A stretch of 7,575 nucleotides of DNA. It comes from Pseudomonadota bacterium. Its GTDB lineage: Bacteria; Pseudomonadota; Gammaproteobacteria; Burkholderiales; Burkholderiaceae_C. A program made the translations under genes and the position numbers. Below are positions 1-5,773 of the stretch, piece after piece; within the stretch, counting starts at the first letter, position 1; the number at the start of each line of letters is the position of its first letter. The DNA is taken from assembly GCA_023394015.1 (NCBI GenBank), contig JAEXBL010000091.1:1-7575 (forward strand). Direction: 5' to 3'. The notes under the pieces were generated by a model that did no database searches, was not told the DNA's origin, and saw nothing but the letters and a program-made list of their open reading frames with translations.

Positions 1-769
1 GGCCGGTGCCGCCGCGCGCAAGCCCTGGGGCGCCATGCTGGGCGGCCTGGCCGCGGGCCTGGGCCTGGCCTGGCTCGCCAATGCGCTGGGCCTGGGCCCG
101 GCCTTTGCCAACCTGCTGCTGTTTTTGCTGCTGGGCGTGGTGGTGATGGTGGTCATCGGCATGGTGCGCCGCTCGCGCGCGCCCGCCCCGCAGGGCGGCA
201 TGGCCTACCAGGGTGCCGGCGCCGCCAACCCGATCACGCCGCCGCAGTACAACCCGACCAAGGTCGGCAACGACGCCTCTGCTCGCCCCTGGGAAGGCTC
301 GACGGCGCAGTTCGACGCTGGCGCCGCCGCGGGCGGCTCCATGATCGGCTCGGCCCTGAGCGGTGCCCAGGGCTGGGGCGTGCCGGCTGACTTCGACATC
401 GCCGGCTTTACCGAGGCCGCCAAGCGCAACTTCATCACCCTGCAGGACGCCTGGGACCGCTCCGACATCCCGGCCCTGCGCGCCATGATGACCGACGAGA
501 TGCTGGCGCAGATCCAGTCGCAACTGGCCGAGCGCGAGCGCAACGCCAGCCCGGGCCAGGTCAACAAGACCGAGGTGGTGATGCTGGACGCGCAACTGCT
601 GGGCATCGAGGAGTCGGCCGACGACTACATGGCCAGCGTCGAGTTCAGCGGCATGATCCGCGAGGACGCCTCGGCCGGCCCCAGCCCCTTCCGCGAGGTC
701 TGGAACATGACCAAGCCCAGGAGCGGCCGCGGCGGCTGGCTGGTGGCCGGGGTGCAGGCCCTGCAGTGA
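1..769 (+). CDS. Tim44-like domain membrane protein, 5' end outside window
   Basis: The open frame is already running at the left edge (phase from base 2) and ends at TGA 767-769, so the gene is 5'-truncated by the window. ATG 35 is internal: the codons before it encode an Ala/Lys-rich stretch ending KPWGA that reads naturally into MLGGLAAGLGLAWL. From ATG 35 there is a Gly/Ala/Leu-rich hydrophobic segment and a second strongly hydrophobic helix (LLLFLLLGVVVMVVIG) closed by the basic stop-transfer MVRRSR. A low-complexity Pro/Gly/Ala linker follows. The C-terminal ~120 residues, from FDIAGFTEAAKRNFITLQ to GGWLVAGVQALQ, have the alpha/beta layout of the Tim44/TimA lipid-binding fold. Family knowledge: bacterial Tim44-like proteins are membrane anchored with unsettled function; they are not mitochondrial importers. 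Position just before ubiJ-ubiB is usual in Burkholderiales, as I recall. A signal peptide probably lies upstream of the window. Confidence 0.85.
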   Translation, partial: AGAAARKPWGAMLGGLAAGLGLAWLANALGLGPAFANLLLFLLLGVVVMVVIGMVRRSRAPAPQGGMAYQGAGAANPITPPQYNPTKVGNDASARPWEGSTAQFDAGAAAGGSMIGSALSGAQGWGVPADFDIAGFTEAAKRNFITLQDAWDRSDIPALRAMMTDEMLAQIQSQLAERERNASPGQVNKTEVVMLDAQLLGIEESADDYMASVEFSGMIREDASAGPSPFREVWNMTKPRSGRGGWLVAGVQALQ

Positions 770-778
770 GCCCCGCGC

Positions 779-799
779 GCTGCTGGCGCGGCCGGCAGC
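779..799 (+). other. GC-rich hairpin after the Tim44-like gene
   Basis: Bases 779-787 (GCTGCTGGC) pair with 791-799 (GCCGGCAGC) around a GCG loop. This gives nine base pairs with one G-T wobble. It starts about 10 bases after the stop codon and is not followed by a T-run, so by itself it is not an intrinsic terminator. It stands immediately upstream of the real terminator and may protect the 3' end or assist pausing. That role is inference. Confidence 0.45.
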
Positions 800-808
800 A
801 CAGATCAC

Positions 809-837
809 AAAAGGCCCGGTGACCCCGGGCCTTTTTT
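809..837 (+). terminator. Rho-independent terminator of the Tim44-like gene
   Basis: GGCCCGG (813-819) pairs perfectly with CCGGGCC (825-831) around the loop TGACC. The stem is extended by A809-A812 against the T-run, and TTTTTT follows at 832-837. This is a canonical intrinsic terminator 40 bases after the stop at 769. The A-run on the left means it could also work on the opposite strand, but no minus-strand gene converges on it. It implies that ubiJ has its own promoter between 838 and 903. Confidence 0.93.
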
Positions 838-890
838 GTCGGCGCCGCACCGCGGCCAACCCATGGCGCCAGGCGCGGGCATTTGTCATC

Positions 891-896
891 AATAAT
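891..896 (+). promoter_or_regulatory. Possible -10 box for ubiJ-ubiB
   Basis: AATAAT, five of six matches to TATAAT, stands out in very GC-rich DNA between the terminator and ubiJ. It ends only seven bases before ATG 904, so transcription would begin at or next to the start codon and give a leaderless or nearly leaderless mRNA. That fits the absence of any Shine-Dalgarno sequence before the ATG. I see no convincing -35 box at the right spacing, so the call is weak. Confidence 0.3.
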
Positions 897-903
897 CCGG
901 GCC

Positions 904-1443
904 ATGGCAACACCGTCCCCCTTTTCGCAGTTGGCCGACACGCTCGGCAAGTTCGCCGGCAAGCTGCAGCCGCCGGCCTGGCTGGTGGATGAGACGCAGC
1001 ACCGGCTGGTGCTGTTTCTCAACCACGTGCTGATGCAGGAGCCCGAGGCGCAGGCGCGGCTGGCGCAGCAGCAGGGGCGCGTGGTGCGCCTGCAGTGGCG
1101 CGGCTTTCACCTGCAGCTGGCGGCCACGCCGGCCGGGCTGTGGGAGTTGGTGCCCGCCGCCACGCCCGACCTGCTGCTCACCGTCACCGACAGCTCGCCG
1201 CTGGAGCTGGCCAAAAGCGCGCTCAAGGGCGACAAGCCCGGCGTGCGCATCGAGGGCGACGTGCAGTTCGCCGGCGAGGTGAACTGGCTGATCGAGCATG
1301 TGCGCTGGGATGCCGAGGAAGACCTGTCGCGCCTGATCGGCGACGCGCCGGCCCACACCCTGGCCAACATCGGCCGCGGCATGGCCGAGGCGCTGCGCCG
1401 CTTCGTCGGCAAACTGCCGGGCCAGGACAAGGCCGGCACATGA
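904..1443 (+). CDS. ubiJ: Ubiquinone biosynthesis accessory factor UbiJ (SCP2 domain)
   Basis: This 179-residue protein begins [20 protein letters not shown] 904 was chosen over TTG 883 because neither has a Shine-Dalgarno site and the ATG gives the family-typical short N-terminus. Residues ~30-125 form an SCP2/sterol-carrier-like domain: the conserved helix [11 protein letters not shown] (100-110) and the strand [12 protein letters not shown] (118-129) are diagnostic of the UbiJ group. The C-terminal ~50 residues are helical. Family knowledge: UbiJ is a soluble factor of the aerobic Ubi complex, thought to bind hydrophobic quinone intermediates through the SCP2 fold; it has no catalytic residues. 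Its TGA (1441-1443) overlaps the ubiB ATG as ATGA, so the two are probably translationally coupled. The pairing with ubiB is the strongest contextual support. In E. coli ubiE precedes it; here a Tim44-like gene does, and ubiE may lie farther upstream (inference). Confidence 0.88.
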   Translation: MATPSPFSQLADTLGKFAGKLQPPAWLVDETQHRLVLFLNHVLMQEPEAQARLAQQQGRVVRLQWRGFHLQLAATPAGLWELVPAATPDLLLTVTDSSPLELAKSALKGDKPGVRIEGDVQFAGEVNWLIEHVRWDAEEDLSRLIGDAPAHTLANIGRGMAEALRRFVGKLPGQDKAGT

Positions 1444-3014
1444 AGCGCGTGCTGCGCGCCACCACCATCGTGTGGGTGGCCCTGCGCTACGGGCTGGACG
1501 AGCTGGTGCTGACCAGCTTTCGCCACCCCGGGCTGCGGCTGTTGGCGCGCATCGCCTCCATCGGGCGCGACTTGTCGGCGCCGCGTGGCCAGCGCCTGCG
1601 CGAGGCGCTGCAGCGCCTGGGGCCGATCTTCGTCAAGTTCGGCCAGGTGCTGTCGACCCGGCGCGACCTGCTGCCGTCCGACCTGGCCGACGAGCTGGCG
1701 CTGCTGCAGGACCGGGTGCCGCCGTTCCCGGGCGACGAGGCGGTGGCCATCATCGAGCGCGCCTTCGGCCAGCCGATCGAGACGCTGTTCACCAGCTTCG
1801 ACCGCACGCCGGTGGCCAGCGCCTCGATCGCGCAGGTGCACTTTGCCACCCTGCGCGACAAGCAGGGCCGCGAGCGCGAGGCCGCCGTCAAGGTGCTGCG
1901 CCCCGGCATGCTGAAGGTGATCGGCCAGGACCTGGCGCTGATCCGCATGATGGCCGGCTGGGTGGAGCGCCTGGCGCCCGATGGCCGGCGCCTGAAGCCG
2001 CGCGAGGTGGCGGCCGAGTTCGACAAGTACCTGCACGACGAGCTGGACCTGGTGCGCGAGGCCGCCAGCGCCGCGCAGCTGCGGCGCAACATGGCCGGGC
2101 TGGACCTGGTGCTGATCCCCGAGATGTTCTGGGACTGGATCCGCCCCGAGGTGCTGGTGATGGAGCGCATGCGCGGCATCCCCATCGGCCAGATCGAGCG
2201 CCTGCGCGAGGCCGGGGTGGACATCCCGAAGCTGGCGCGCGACGGCGTCACCATCTTCTTCACCCAGGTGTTTCGCGACGGGTTCTTTCACGCCGACATG
2301 CACCCGGGCAACATCATGGTCAGCGTCGAGCCGGGCACCTTCGGGCGCTACATCTCGCTGGACTTCGGCATCGTCGGCACGCTGACGCAGGTGGACAAGG
2401 AATACCTGGCGCAGAACTTCGCCGCCTTTTTCCGCCGCGACTACAAGCGCGTGGCCGAGCTGCACGTCGAAAGCGGCTGGGTGCCGCCCGGCACCCGCAT
2501 CGACGAGCTGGAGGCCGGCATCCGCAGCGTGTGCGAGCCCTACTTCGACCGGCCGCTGAAGGACATCTCGCTCGGCATGGTGCTGCTGCGCCTGTTCCAG
2601 ATCTCGCGCCGCTTCAACGTGGTCATCCAGCCACAGCTGGTGCTGCTGCAGAAGACGCTGCTCAACGTCGAGGGGCTGGGCCGGCAGCTCGATCCCGACC
2701 TGGACCTGTGGGCCACGGCCAAGCCCTTTCTTGAAAAATGGATGCAGGAGCAGATCGGCCCGCGGCGCTTCTGGCGCGAGCTGAAGGAGCAGGCGCCGTA
2801 TTACGCCAAAATGCTGCCCGATTTGCCGCGCCTGCTGCACGGCTACCTGCAACAGCGGCCCGACGCCGTGCCCACCGCCCAGCTGCTGGAGATCATCCAG
2901 GAGCAGCGGCGCACCAACCGGCGGCTCAAGGCCCTGCTCTTCGTGGGCGTGGGCCTGCTGCTGGTGCTGGTGGTGATGCAGGTGCTGGTCTGGGCACGCG
3001 TCGATTCTATGTAG
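1440..3014 (+). CDS. ubiB: UbiB, ADCK/ABC1-family atypical kinase of ubiquinone biosynthesis
   Basis: The 524-residue product starts at ATG 1440 inside the ubiJ stop; the frame is open farther upstream only as a shadow of ubiJ. Hallmarks appear in order: KFGQ at 66-69, the N-terminal extension motif of the ADCK family; the Ala-rich nucleotide loop ASASIAQVH at 126-134, where most kinases have Gly; the invariant Lys in AAVKVLRPG (K151); the catalytic loop HADMHPGNI from H284 to I292; and the metal-binding DFG at 308-310. Residues ~498-518 form one strongly hydrophobic C-terminal helix that anchors the protein in the inner membrane. Length and architecture are normal. Family knowledge: UbiB has ATPase-type activity needed for ubiquinone synthesis, probably helping to present or extract lipid intermediates rather than phosphorylating proteins. 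All key residues are present, so it should be functional. Expression is presumably tied to ubiJ. Confidence 0.96.
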   Translation: MKRVLRATTIVWVALRYGLDELVLTSFRHPGLRLLARIASIGRDLSAPRGQRLREALQRLGPIFVKFGQVLSTRRDLLPSDLADELALLQDRVPPFPGDEAVAIIERAFGQPIETLFTSFDRTPVASASIAQVHFATLRDKQGREREAAVKVLRPGMLKVIGQDLALIRMMAGWVERLAPDGRRLKPREVAAEFDKYLHDELDLVREAASAAQLRRNMAGLDLVLIPEMFWDWIRPEVLVMERMRGIPIGQIERLREAGVDIPKLARDGVTIFFTQVFRDGFFHADMHPGNIMVSVEPGTFGRYISLDFGIVGTLTQVDKEYLAQNFAAFFRRDYKRVAELHVESGWVPPGTRIDELEAGIRSVCEPYFDRPLKDISLGMVLLRLFQISRRFNVVIQPQLVLLQKTLLNVEGLGRQLDPDLDLWATAKPFLEKWMQEQIGPRRFWRELKEQAPYYAKMLPDLPRLLHGYLQQRPDAVPTAQLLEIIQEQRRTNRRLKALLFVGVGLLLVLVVMQVLVWARVDSM

Positions 3015-3079
3015 TCGAAGAGGCTGCCGGCACCCGTCCATCAGGCGCGGGCAGCGGTTATCAAGGTGGTTTTTCTGGC

Positions 3080-3097
3080 GGGGAGCGAAGGCTCCCC
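3080..3097 (+). promoter_or_regulatory. Perfect hairpin in the leader of the symporter gene
   Basis: GGGGAGC (3080-3086) pairs exactly with GCTCCCC (3091-3097) around the tetraloop GAAG. It sits 65 bases after the ubiB stop and 32 bases before the symporter ATG. No T-run follows on the + strand, so it is not a standard intrinsic terminator. It may be a 5'-leader structure, a processing or stability element between ubiB and the symporter, or a protein-binding site. Only the base pairing is seen; the role is inferred. Confidence 0.5.
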
Positions 3098-3115
3098 ATG
3101 TTCATGGCTGAACTC

Positions 3116-3121
3116 AGGGAG
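3116..3121 (+). promoter_or_regulatory. Ribosome binding site deciding the symporter start
   Basis: AGGGAG lies eight bases before ATG 3130 but only two bases before the in-frame GTG at 3124. The spacing favours the ATG. It is the clearest Shine-Dalgarno site in the window; most of the other starts lack one. Confidence 0.7.
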
Positions 3122-3129
3122 TTGTGCGC

Positions 3130-4593
3130 ATGTTGGTGAGCTTCATTGTTCTGTACCTGCTGGCTTCGATCGGCATCGGCCTGTATGCCGCCACGCGGGT
3201 CAAGAACACGGCCGACTATGCCGTGGCCGGTCGCAGCCTGCCGCTGCCGGTGGTCATCGCCACCACCTTCGCCACCTGGTTCGGCTCCGAGACGGTGCTG
3301 GGCGTGCCCGGCCGCTTCATCGGCGGCAACCTGGGCGAGATCGTCGAAGACCCCTTCGGCGCCTCGATGTGCCTGGTGCTGGTGGGCCTGTTTTTTGCCT
3401 ACCGGCTGTACCGCAAGAACCTGATCACCATCGGCGACTACTACCGCCAGCGCTTCGGCACCGCGGTGGAGGTGGTGTGCTCGATCATGATCATCTTCAG
3501 CACCCTGGGCTGGGTGGGCGCGCAGGTGACGGCGCTGGGCCTGGTGTTCAACCTGCTGAGTGAGGGCGCCATCTCGGTGTCCATGGGCATGGTCATCGGC
3601 ACCGCCGTGGTGCTGATCTACACCTTGTACGGCGGCATGTGGTCGGTGGCGCTGACCGACTTCGTGCAGATGATCGTGATCTCCATCGGCCTGGTGCTGA
3701 TCGCCTGGTTCGCCGCCGAGGCGGCGGGCGGCGCCCAGCGGGTGATCAACTTCGCCGCCAGCGAAGGCAAGTTCCGCTTCTTTCCCGACGACGGCAGCGC
3801 CAAGACCTGGCTGTTCTTCTTTGCCGCCTCCATCACCATGATGCTGGGCTCGATCCCGCAGCAGGACGTGTTCCAGCGCGTGATGTCGTCCAACAACGAG
3901 CACACCGCGCGGCGCGGCCCGGTGATCGGCGGCCTGCTGTACCTGCTGTTCGCCTTCGTGCCCATCTTCATCGTGGTGGCGGCGGTGATGGTGGTGCCCG
4001 AGGCCAGCGCGCTGCTGGCCGACGACCCGCAGAAGGTGCTGCCGGTGCTGGTGCTCAAGCACATGCCGGCGGCGCTGCAGGTGGCCTTCTTCGGCGCGCT
4101 GCTGTCGGCCATCATGTCCACCGCCTCGGCCACGCTGCTGGCGCCGGCCACCACCTTCGTCGAGAACATCCTGCGCAACCTCAAGCCCGGCATGAGCGAC
4201 GCCGCCACGCTGAAGGCCATGCGCGTCAGCGTGCTGGTGTTCACGGTGTGCGTGCTGGTGTACTCGATCACCATGGAGGGCACCTCGATCTACGAGCTGG
4301 TTTCCGGCGCCTACCAGGTGCCACTGGTGGGCGCCTTCGTGCCGCTGGTGTTCGGCCTGTACTGGTCGCGCGCCACCACCCAGGGCGCGCTGCTGGCGGT
4401 GGTGATGGGCGTGGGCGTGTGGCTGCTGTTTCTGGCCAGCCCGATGCTGAACGAGGCCTTTCCGCAGCAGCTGGCCGGCCTGATCGCGGCGCTGGTGGGC
4501 ATGGTGAGTGGCTCACTGTCGCGCCAATGGCTGCCCAACCACAAGGGCAGCGTGCCGCATTACGAAGGCAGCCAGGAAGGCGCGGCCGGCTGA
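3130..4593 (+). CDS. Sodium:solute symporter family (SSS) transporter, substrate unknown
   Basis: The 487-residue product is a polytopic inner-membrane protein with roughly 13 hydrophobic segments, the usual number and length for SSS/SLC5 carriers. Family motifs are clear: the N-terminal AVAGRSLPLPVVIATTFATW following TM1; the SSS signature YGGMWSVALTDFVQM with G168-G169, T176-D177 and Q180; GSIPQQDVFQRVMSS (240-254); and SAIMSTASATLL (326-337). The last contains the adjacent Ser/Thr pair S330-T331 that corresponds to the Na2 sodium site in PutP and vSGLT. The C-terminal tail is short and soluble. No binding protein, DUF485/DUF4212 partner or histidine kinase domain is fused or adjacent, so the substrate (proline, pantothenate, carboxylate or other) cannot be assigned. 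The 115-base gap after ubiB and the strong RBS suggest it is expressed separately, though no promoter could be recognised. The gene is intact. Confidence 0.93.
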   Translation: MLVSFIVLYLLASIGIGLYAATRVKNTADYAVAGRSLPLPVVIATTFATWFGSETVLGVPGRFIGGNLGEIVEDPFGASMCLVLVGLFFAYRLYRKNLITIGDYYRQRFGTAVEVVCSIMIIFSTLGWVGAQVTALGLVFNLLSEGAISVSMGMVIGTAVVLIYTLYGGMWSVALTDFVQMIVISIGLVLIAWFAAEAAGGAQRVINFAASEGKFRFFPDDGSAKTWLFFFAASITMMLGSIPQQDVFQRVMSSNNEHTARRGPVIGGLLYLLFAFVPIFIVVAAVMVVPEASALLADDPQKVLPVLVLKHMPAALQVAFFGALLSAIMSTASATLLAPATTFVENILRNLKPGMSDAATLKAMRVSVLVFTVCVLVYSITMEGTSIYELVSGAYQVPLVGAFVPLVFGLYWSRATTQGALLAVVMGVGVWLLFLASPMLNEAFPQQLAGLIAALVGMVSGSLSRQWLPNHKGSVPHYEGSQEGAAG

Positions 4594-4636
4594 GCCGGGC
4601 ACATCCCCACGCCCGCCTGTCAAGCGGGTCGCCACC

Positions 4637-4642
4637 TATAAT
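4637..4642 (+). promoter_or_regulatory. Consensus -10 box for the fmdB-DUF502-aspS group
   Basis: TATAAT is a perfect sigma-70 -10 hexamer in otherwise GC-rich DNA, 27 bases before ATG 4670. A start point about seven bases downstream (near 4649) would give a leader of about 20 bases. The -35 region is poor: GCCTGT at 4615-4620 has 16-base spacing and weak similarity to TTGACA, so an activator or extended contacts may be needed. It is the only good promoter found upstream of the last three genes. Confidence 0.65.
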
Positions 4643-4667
4643 CGAGGGTTTTTTCCGGAAGCCCTCG
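4643..4667 (+). repeat. Inverted repeat spanning the fmdB transcription start and leader
   Basis: CGAGGGTTT (4643-4651) pairs with AAGCCCTCG (4659-4667) around a seven-base loop, giving nine pairs with one G-T wobble. It begins directly after the -10 box and ends two bases before the ATG. The right arm overlaps the likely ribosome binding site GGAAG (4657-4661). If transcription starts near 4649, the RNA would lack most of the left arm, so a DNA operator is as plausible as an RNA hairpin. Confidence 0.5.
4657..4661 (+). promoter_or_regulatory. Probable ribosome binding site of fmdB
   Basis: GGAAG lies eight bases before ATG 4670, an acceptable Shine-Dalgarno spacing. It supports translation starting at that ATG, upstream of the in-frame TGA, rather than at GTG 4718. 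The purines directly before that GTG (AAGGA at 4712-4716) are only one base away, which is too close. Confidence 0.5.
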
Positions 4668-4669
4668 CC

Positions 4670-4981
4670 ATGCCCATCTACGCCTACAAGTGCGCATCCT
4701 GAGGCTTTGCCAAGGATGTGCTGCAGAAGATCTCCGACGCCCCGCTGACGGTGTGCCCGTCCTGCGGCGCGCCCGAATTCACCAAGCAGGTGACGGCGGC
4801 GGGCTTTCAGCTCAAGGGTTCGGGCTGGTACGTGACGGATTTTCGCGACGGCCACAAGGGCGGCGGCGCCAAGGAGGCGGCCGCCCAGGGCGGGGACAGC
4901 CCGTCCGGCAGCCCCGCCGCCGCGCCAGCGCCCGCACCTGCGCCGGCCTCCGGCGGCAGCACCGACACGGCAGGCAGTTGA
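4670..4981 (+). CDS. FmdB-family zinc-ribbon protein with in-frame TGA at codon 11 (possible selenoprotein)
   Basis: Read from ATG 4670 with TGA 4700-4702 translated through, the product has 103 residues: it begins MPIYAYKCAS, residue 11 is the TGA, and GFAKDVLQK follows. This is the FmdB/TIGR02605 pattern of a small protein starting at Met with two zinc knuckles. Here they are C8-x-x-[TGA]11 and C29-P-S-C32. The conserved core continues with KQVTAAGFQLKGSGWYVTDF, then a degenerate Gly/Ala/Pro tail typical of the family. The expected residue at 11 is Cys. The frame has no other lesion. Readings are selenocysteine, a real nonsense mutation, or a one-base error (TGC to TGA). Reinitiation at GTG 4718 would give 87 residues lacking the first knuckle and has a badly spaced RBS. 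Function is unknown beyond a presumed regulatory or zinc-binding role. DUF502 starts 32 bases downstream. Confidence 0.75.
4700..4741 (+). promoter_or_regulatory. Candidate bacterial SECIS-like hairpin at the in-frame TGA
   Basis: Downstream of TGA 4700-4702, GGATGT (4714-4719) pairs with ATCTCC (4730-4735), with one T/C mismatch and one G-T pair. The 10-base loop GCTGCAGAAG begins 17 bases after the TGA and has G in first position. An outer GGC (4703-4705) can pair with GCC (4739-4741) across an asymmetric interior loop. Loop distance and the leading G fit what is known of bacterial SECIS elements, but the stem is weak and such pairing is easily found by chance in GC-rich coding DNA. Confidence 0.3.
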
Positions 4982-5013
4982 GCCCCTCCCACGCCGATGC
5001 GCCGCGCACCCTG

Positions 5014-5751
5014 ATGTCGCGGCTGCGCCAGTACTTCATCACCGGCCTGGTGGTGTGGTTGCCCATGGGCGTGACGGCGTGGGTGCTGCTGTGGCTGGTG
5101 GGCATTCTGGACAGCATCTTCCTCGGCGTGCTGTCGGCCGCCGAGGCCATGATTCCCGGCCTGACGCCGCTGGCCATGCAGCTGCGCCGCATTCCGGGGC
5201 TGGGCGTGATCCTGGTGGCCATCGTGGTGCTGATCACCGGCCTGTCGGTGGCCAACATGGCCGGCCAGTGGCTGTGGCGCCAGTGGGACCGGCTGATGAC
5301 GCGCATCCCGGTGGTGCGCAGCATCTACTCCAGCGTCAAGCAGGTGTCGGACACGCTGTTCTCCGGCTCCGGCCAGGCCTTCTCGAAGGCCTTGCTGATC
5401 CAGTACCCGCGCCAGGGCGCCTGGACCATCGCCTTTCTCACCGGCAAGCCTGGCGGCGAGGTAGTGCGCCACCTGCAGGGCGACTACATCAGCGTCTACG
5501 TGCCGACCACGCCCAACCCCACCTCGGGCTTCTTCCTGATGGTGCCGCGCGCCGACGTGGTGGAGCTGGCGATGTCGGTGGACGAGGCGCTGAAGTACGT
5601 CATCTCGATGGGCGTGGTGGTGCCGCCGCTGCGCGAGCCGCGCCCGGGCGATCCGGCGCCCACGCCCCAGGTGCCGGGCGTGACCGGGCCGCTGCACCCG
5701 CCGCCTGCGGACACCGGCGCCACCGCCCACACCACCCAGCCTGAAACCTGA
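5014..5751 (+). CDS. DUF502 family inner-membrane protein
   Basis: The 245-residue product starts at ATG 5014 ([19 protein letters not shown]), where family members normally begin. The frame is open farther upstream only because it shadows fmdB. TM1 spans ~8-31 and TM2 ~62-82. After them comes the conserved DUF502 stretch [14 protein letters not shown] (97-110), then a soluble beta-rich domain with [14 protein letters not shown] (162-175) and [14 protein letters not shown]. The last ~45 residues are Pro/Thr/Ala-rich and look disordered. DUF502 (PF04367) proteins are widespread in proteobacteria and have plant homologues (LCV/COV-like), but no biochemical role is established. The gene starts 32 bases after fmdB and ends 22 bases before aspS, so it is probably the middle gene of an operon. 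No good Shine-Dalgarno site is visible, suggesting translation coupled to fmdB. Confidence 0.92.
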   Translation: MSRLRQYFITGLVVWLPMGVTAWVLLWLVGILDSIFLGVLSAAEAMIPGLTPLAMQLRRIPGLGVILVAIVVLITGLSVANMAGQWLWRQWDRLMTRIPVVRSIYSSVKQVSDTLFSGSGQAFSKALLIQYPRQGAWTIAFLTGKPGGEVVRHLQGDYISVYVPTTPNPTSGFFLMVPRADVVELAMSVDEALKYVISMGVVVPPLREPRPGDPAPTPQVPGVTGPLHPPPADTGATAHTTQPET

Positions 5752-5773
5752 CTCCTTTTTTCGAAAGCAAGCC

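Noticed and set aside
1107..3041. Long minus-strand open frame (644 codons) opposite ubiJ-ubiB
   Set aside because: High-GC shadow: the protein is His/Gln/Arg/Leu-rich without recognisable motifs, and the + strand holds ubiB with every family motif.
3098..3139. 13-codon open frame (MFMAELRELCACW) overlapping the symporter start, a possible leader peptide
   Set aside because: Too short to support; no credible separate RBS and no regulatory codon run. Chance occurrence is likely.
3061..4062. Minus-strand open frame of 333 codons opposite the symporter
   Set aside because: His/Gln/Asp-rich shadow of the symporter's codon pattern, with no motifs.
4612..4628. Short inverted repeat CCCGC/GCGGG after the symporter as a terminator
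   Set aside because: Only a five-base stem and no T-run; expected by chance at this GC content.
4718..4981. Start of the FmdB gene at GTG 4718, avoiding the TGA
   Set aside because: It would lose the conserved N-terminus and first zinc knuckle, which are plainly present upstream in the same frame; the purine run before this GTG is only one base away.
4690..5013. Upstream extension of the DUF502 frame across fmdB (from GTG 4690)
   Set aside because: Translates to Arg/Gly-rich nonsense in the +1 frame of fmdB; DUF502 homologues start at the MSRLRQYF methionine (5014).
5756..5761. T6 run before aspS as an intrinsic terminator
   Set aside because: No stable GC hairpin directly precedes it, and a terminator would cut aspS off from its likely operon.
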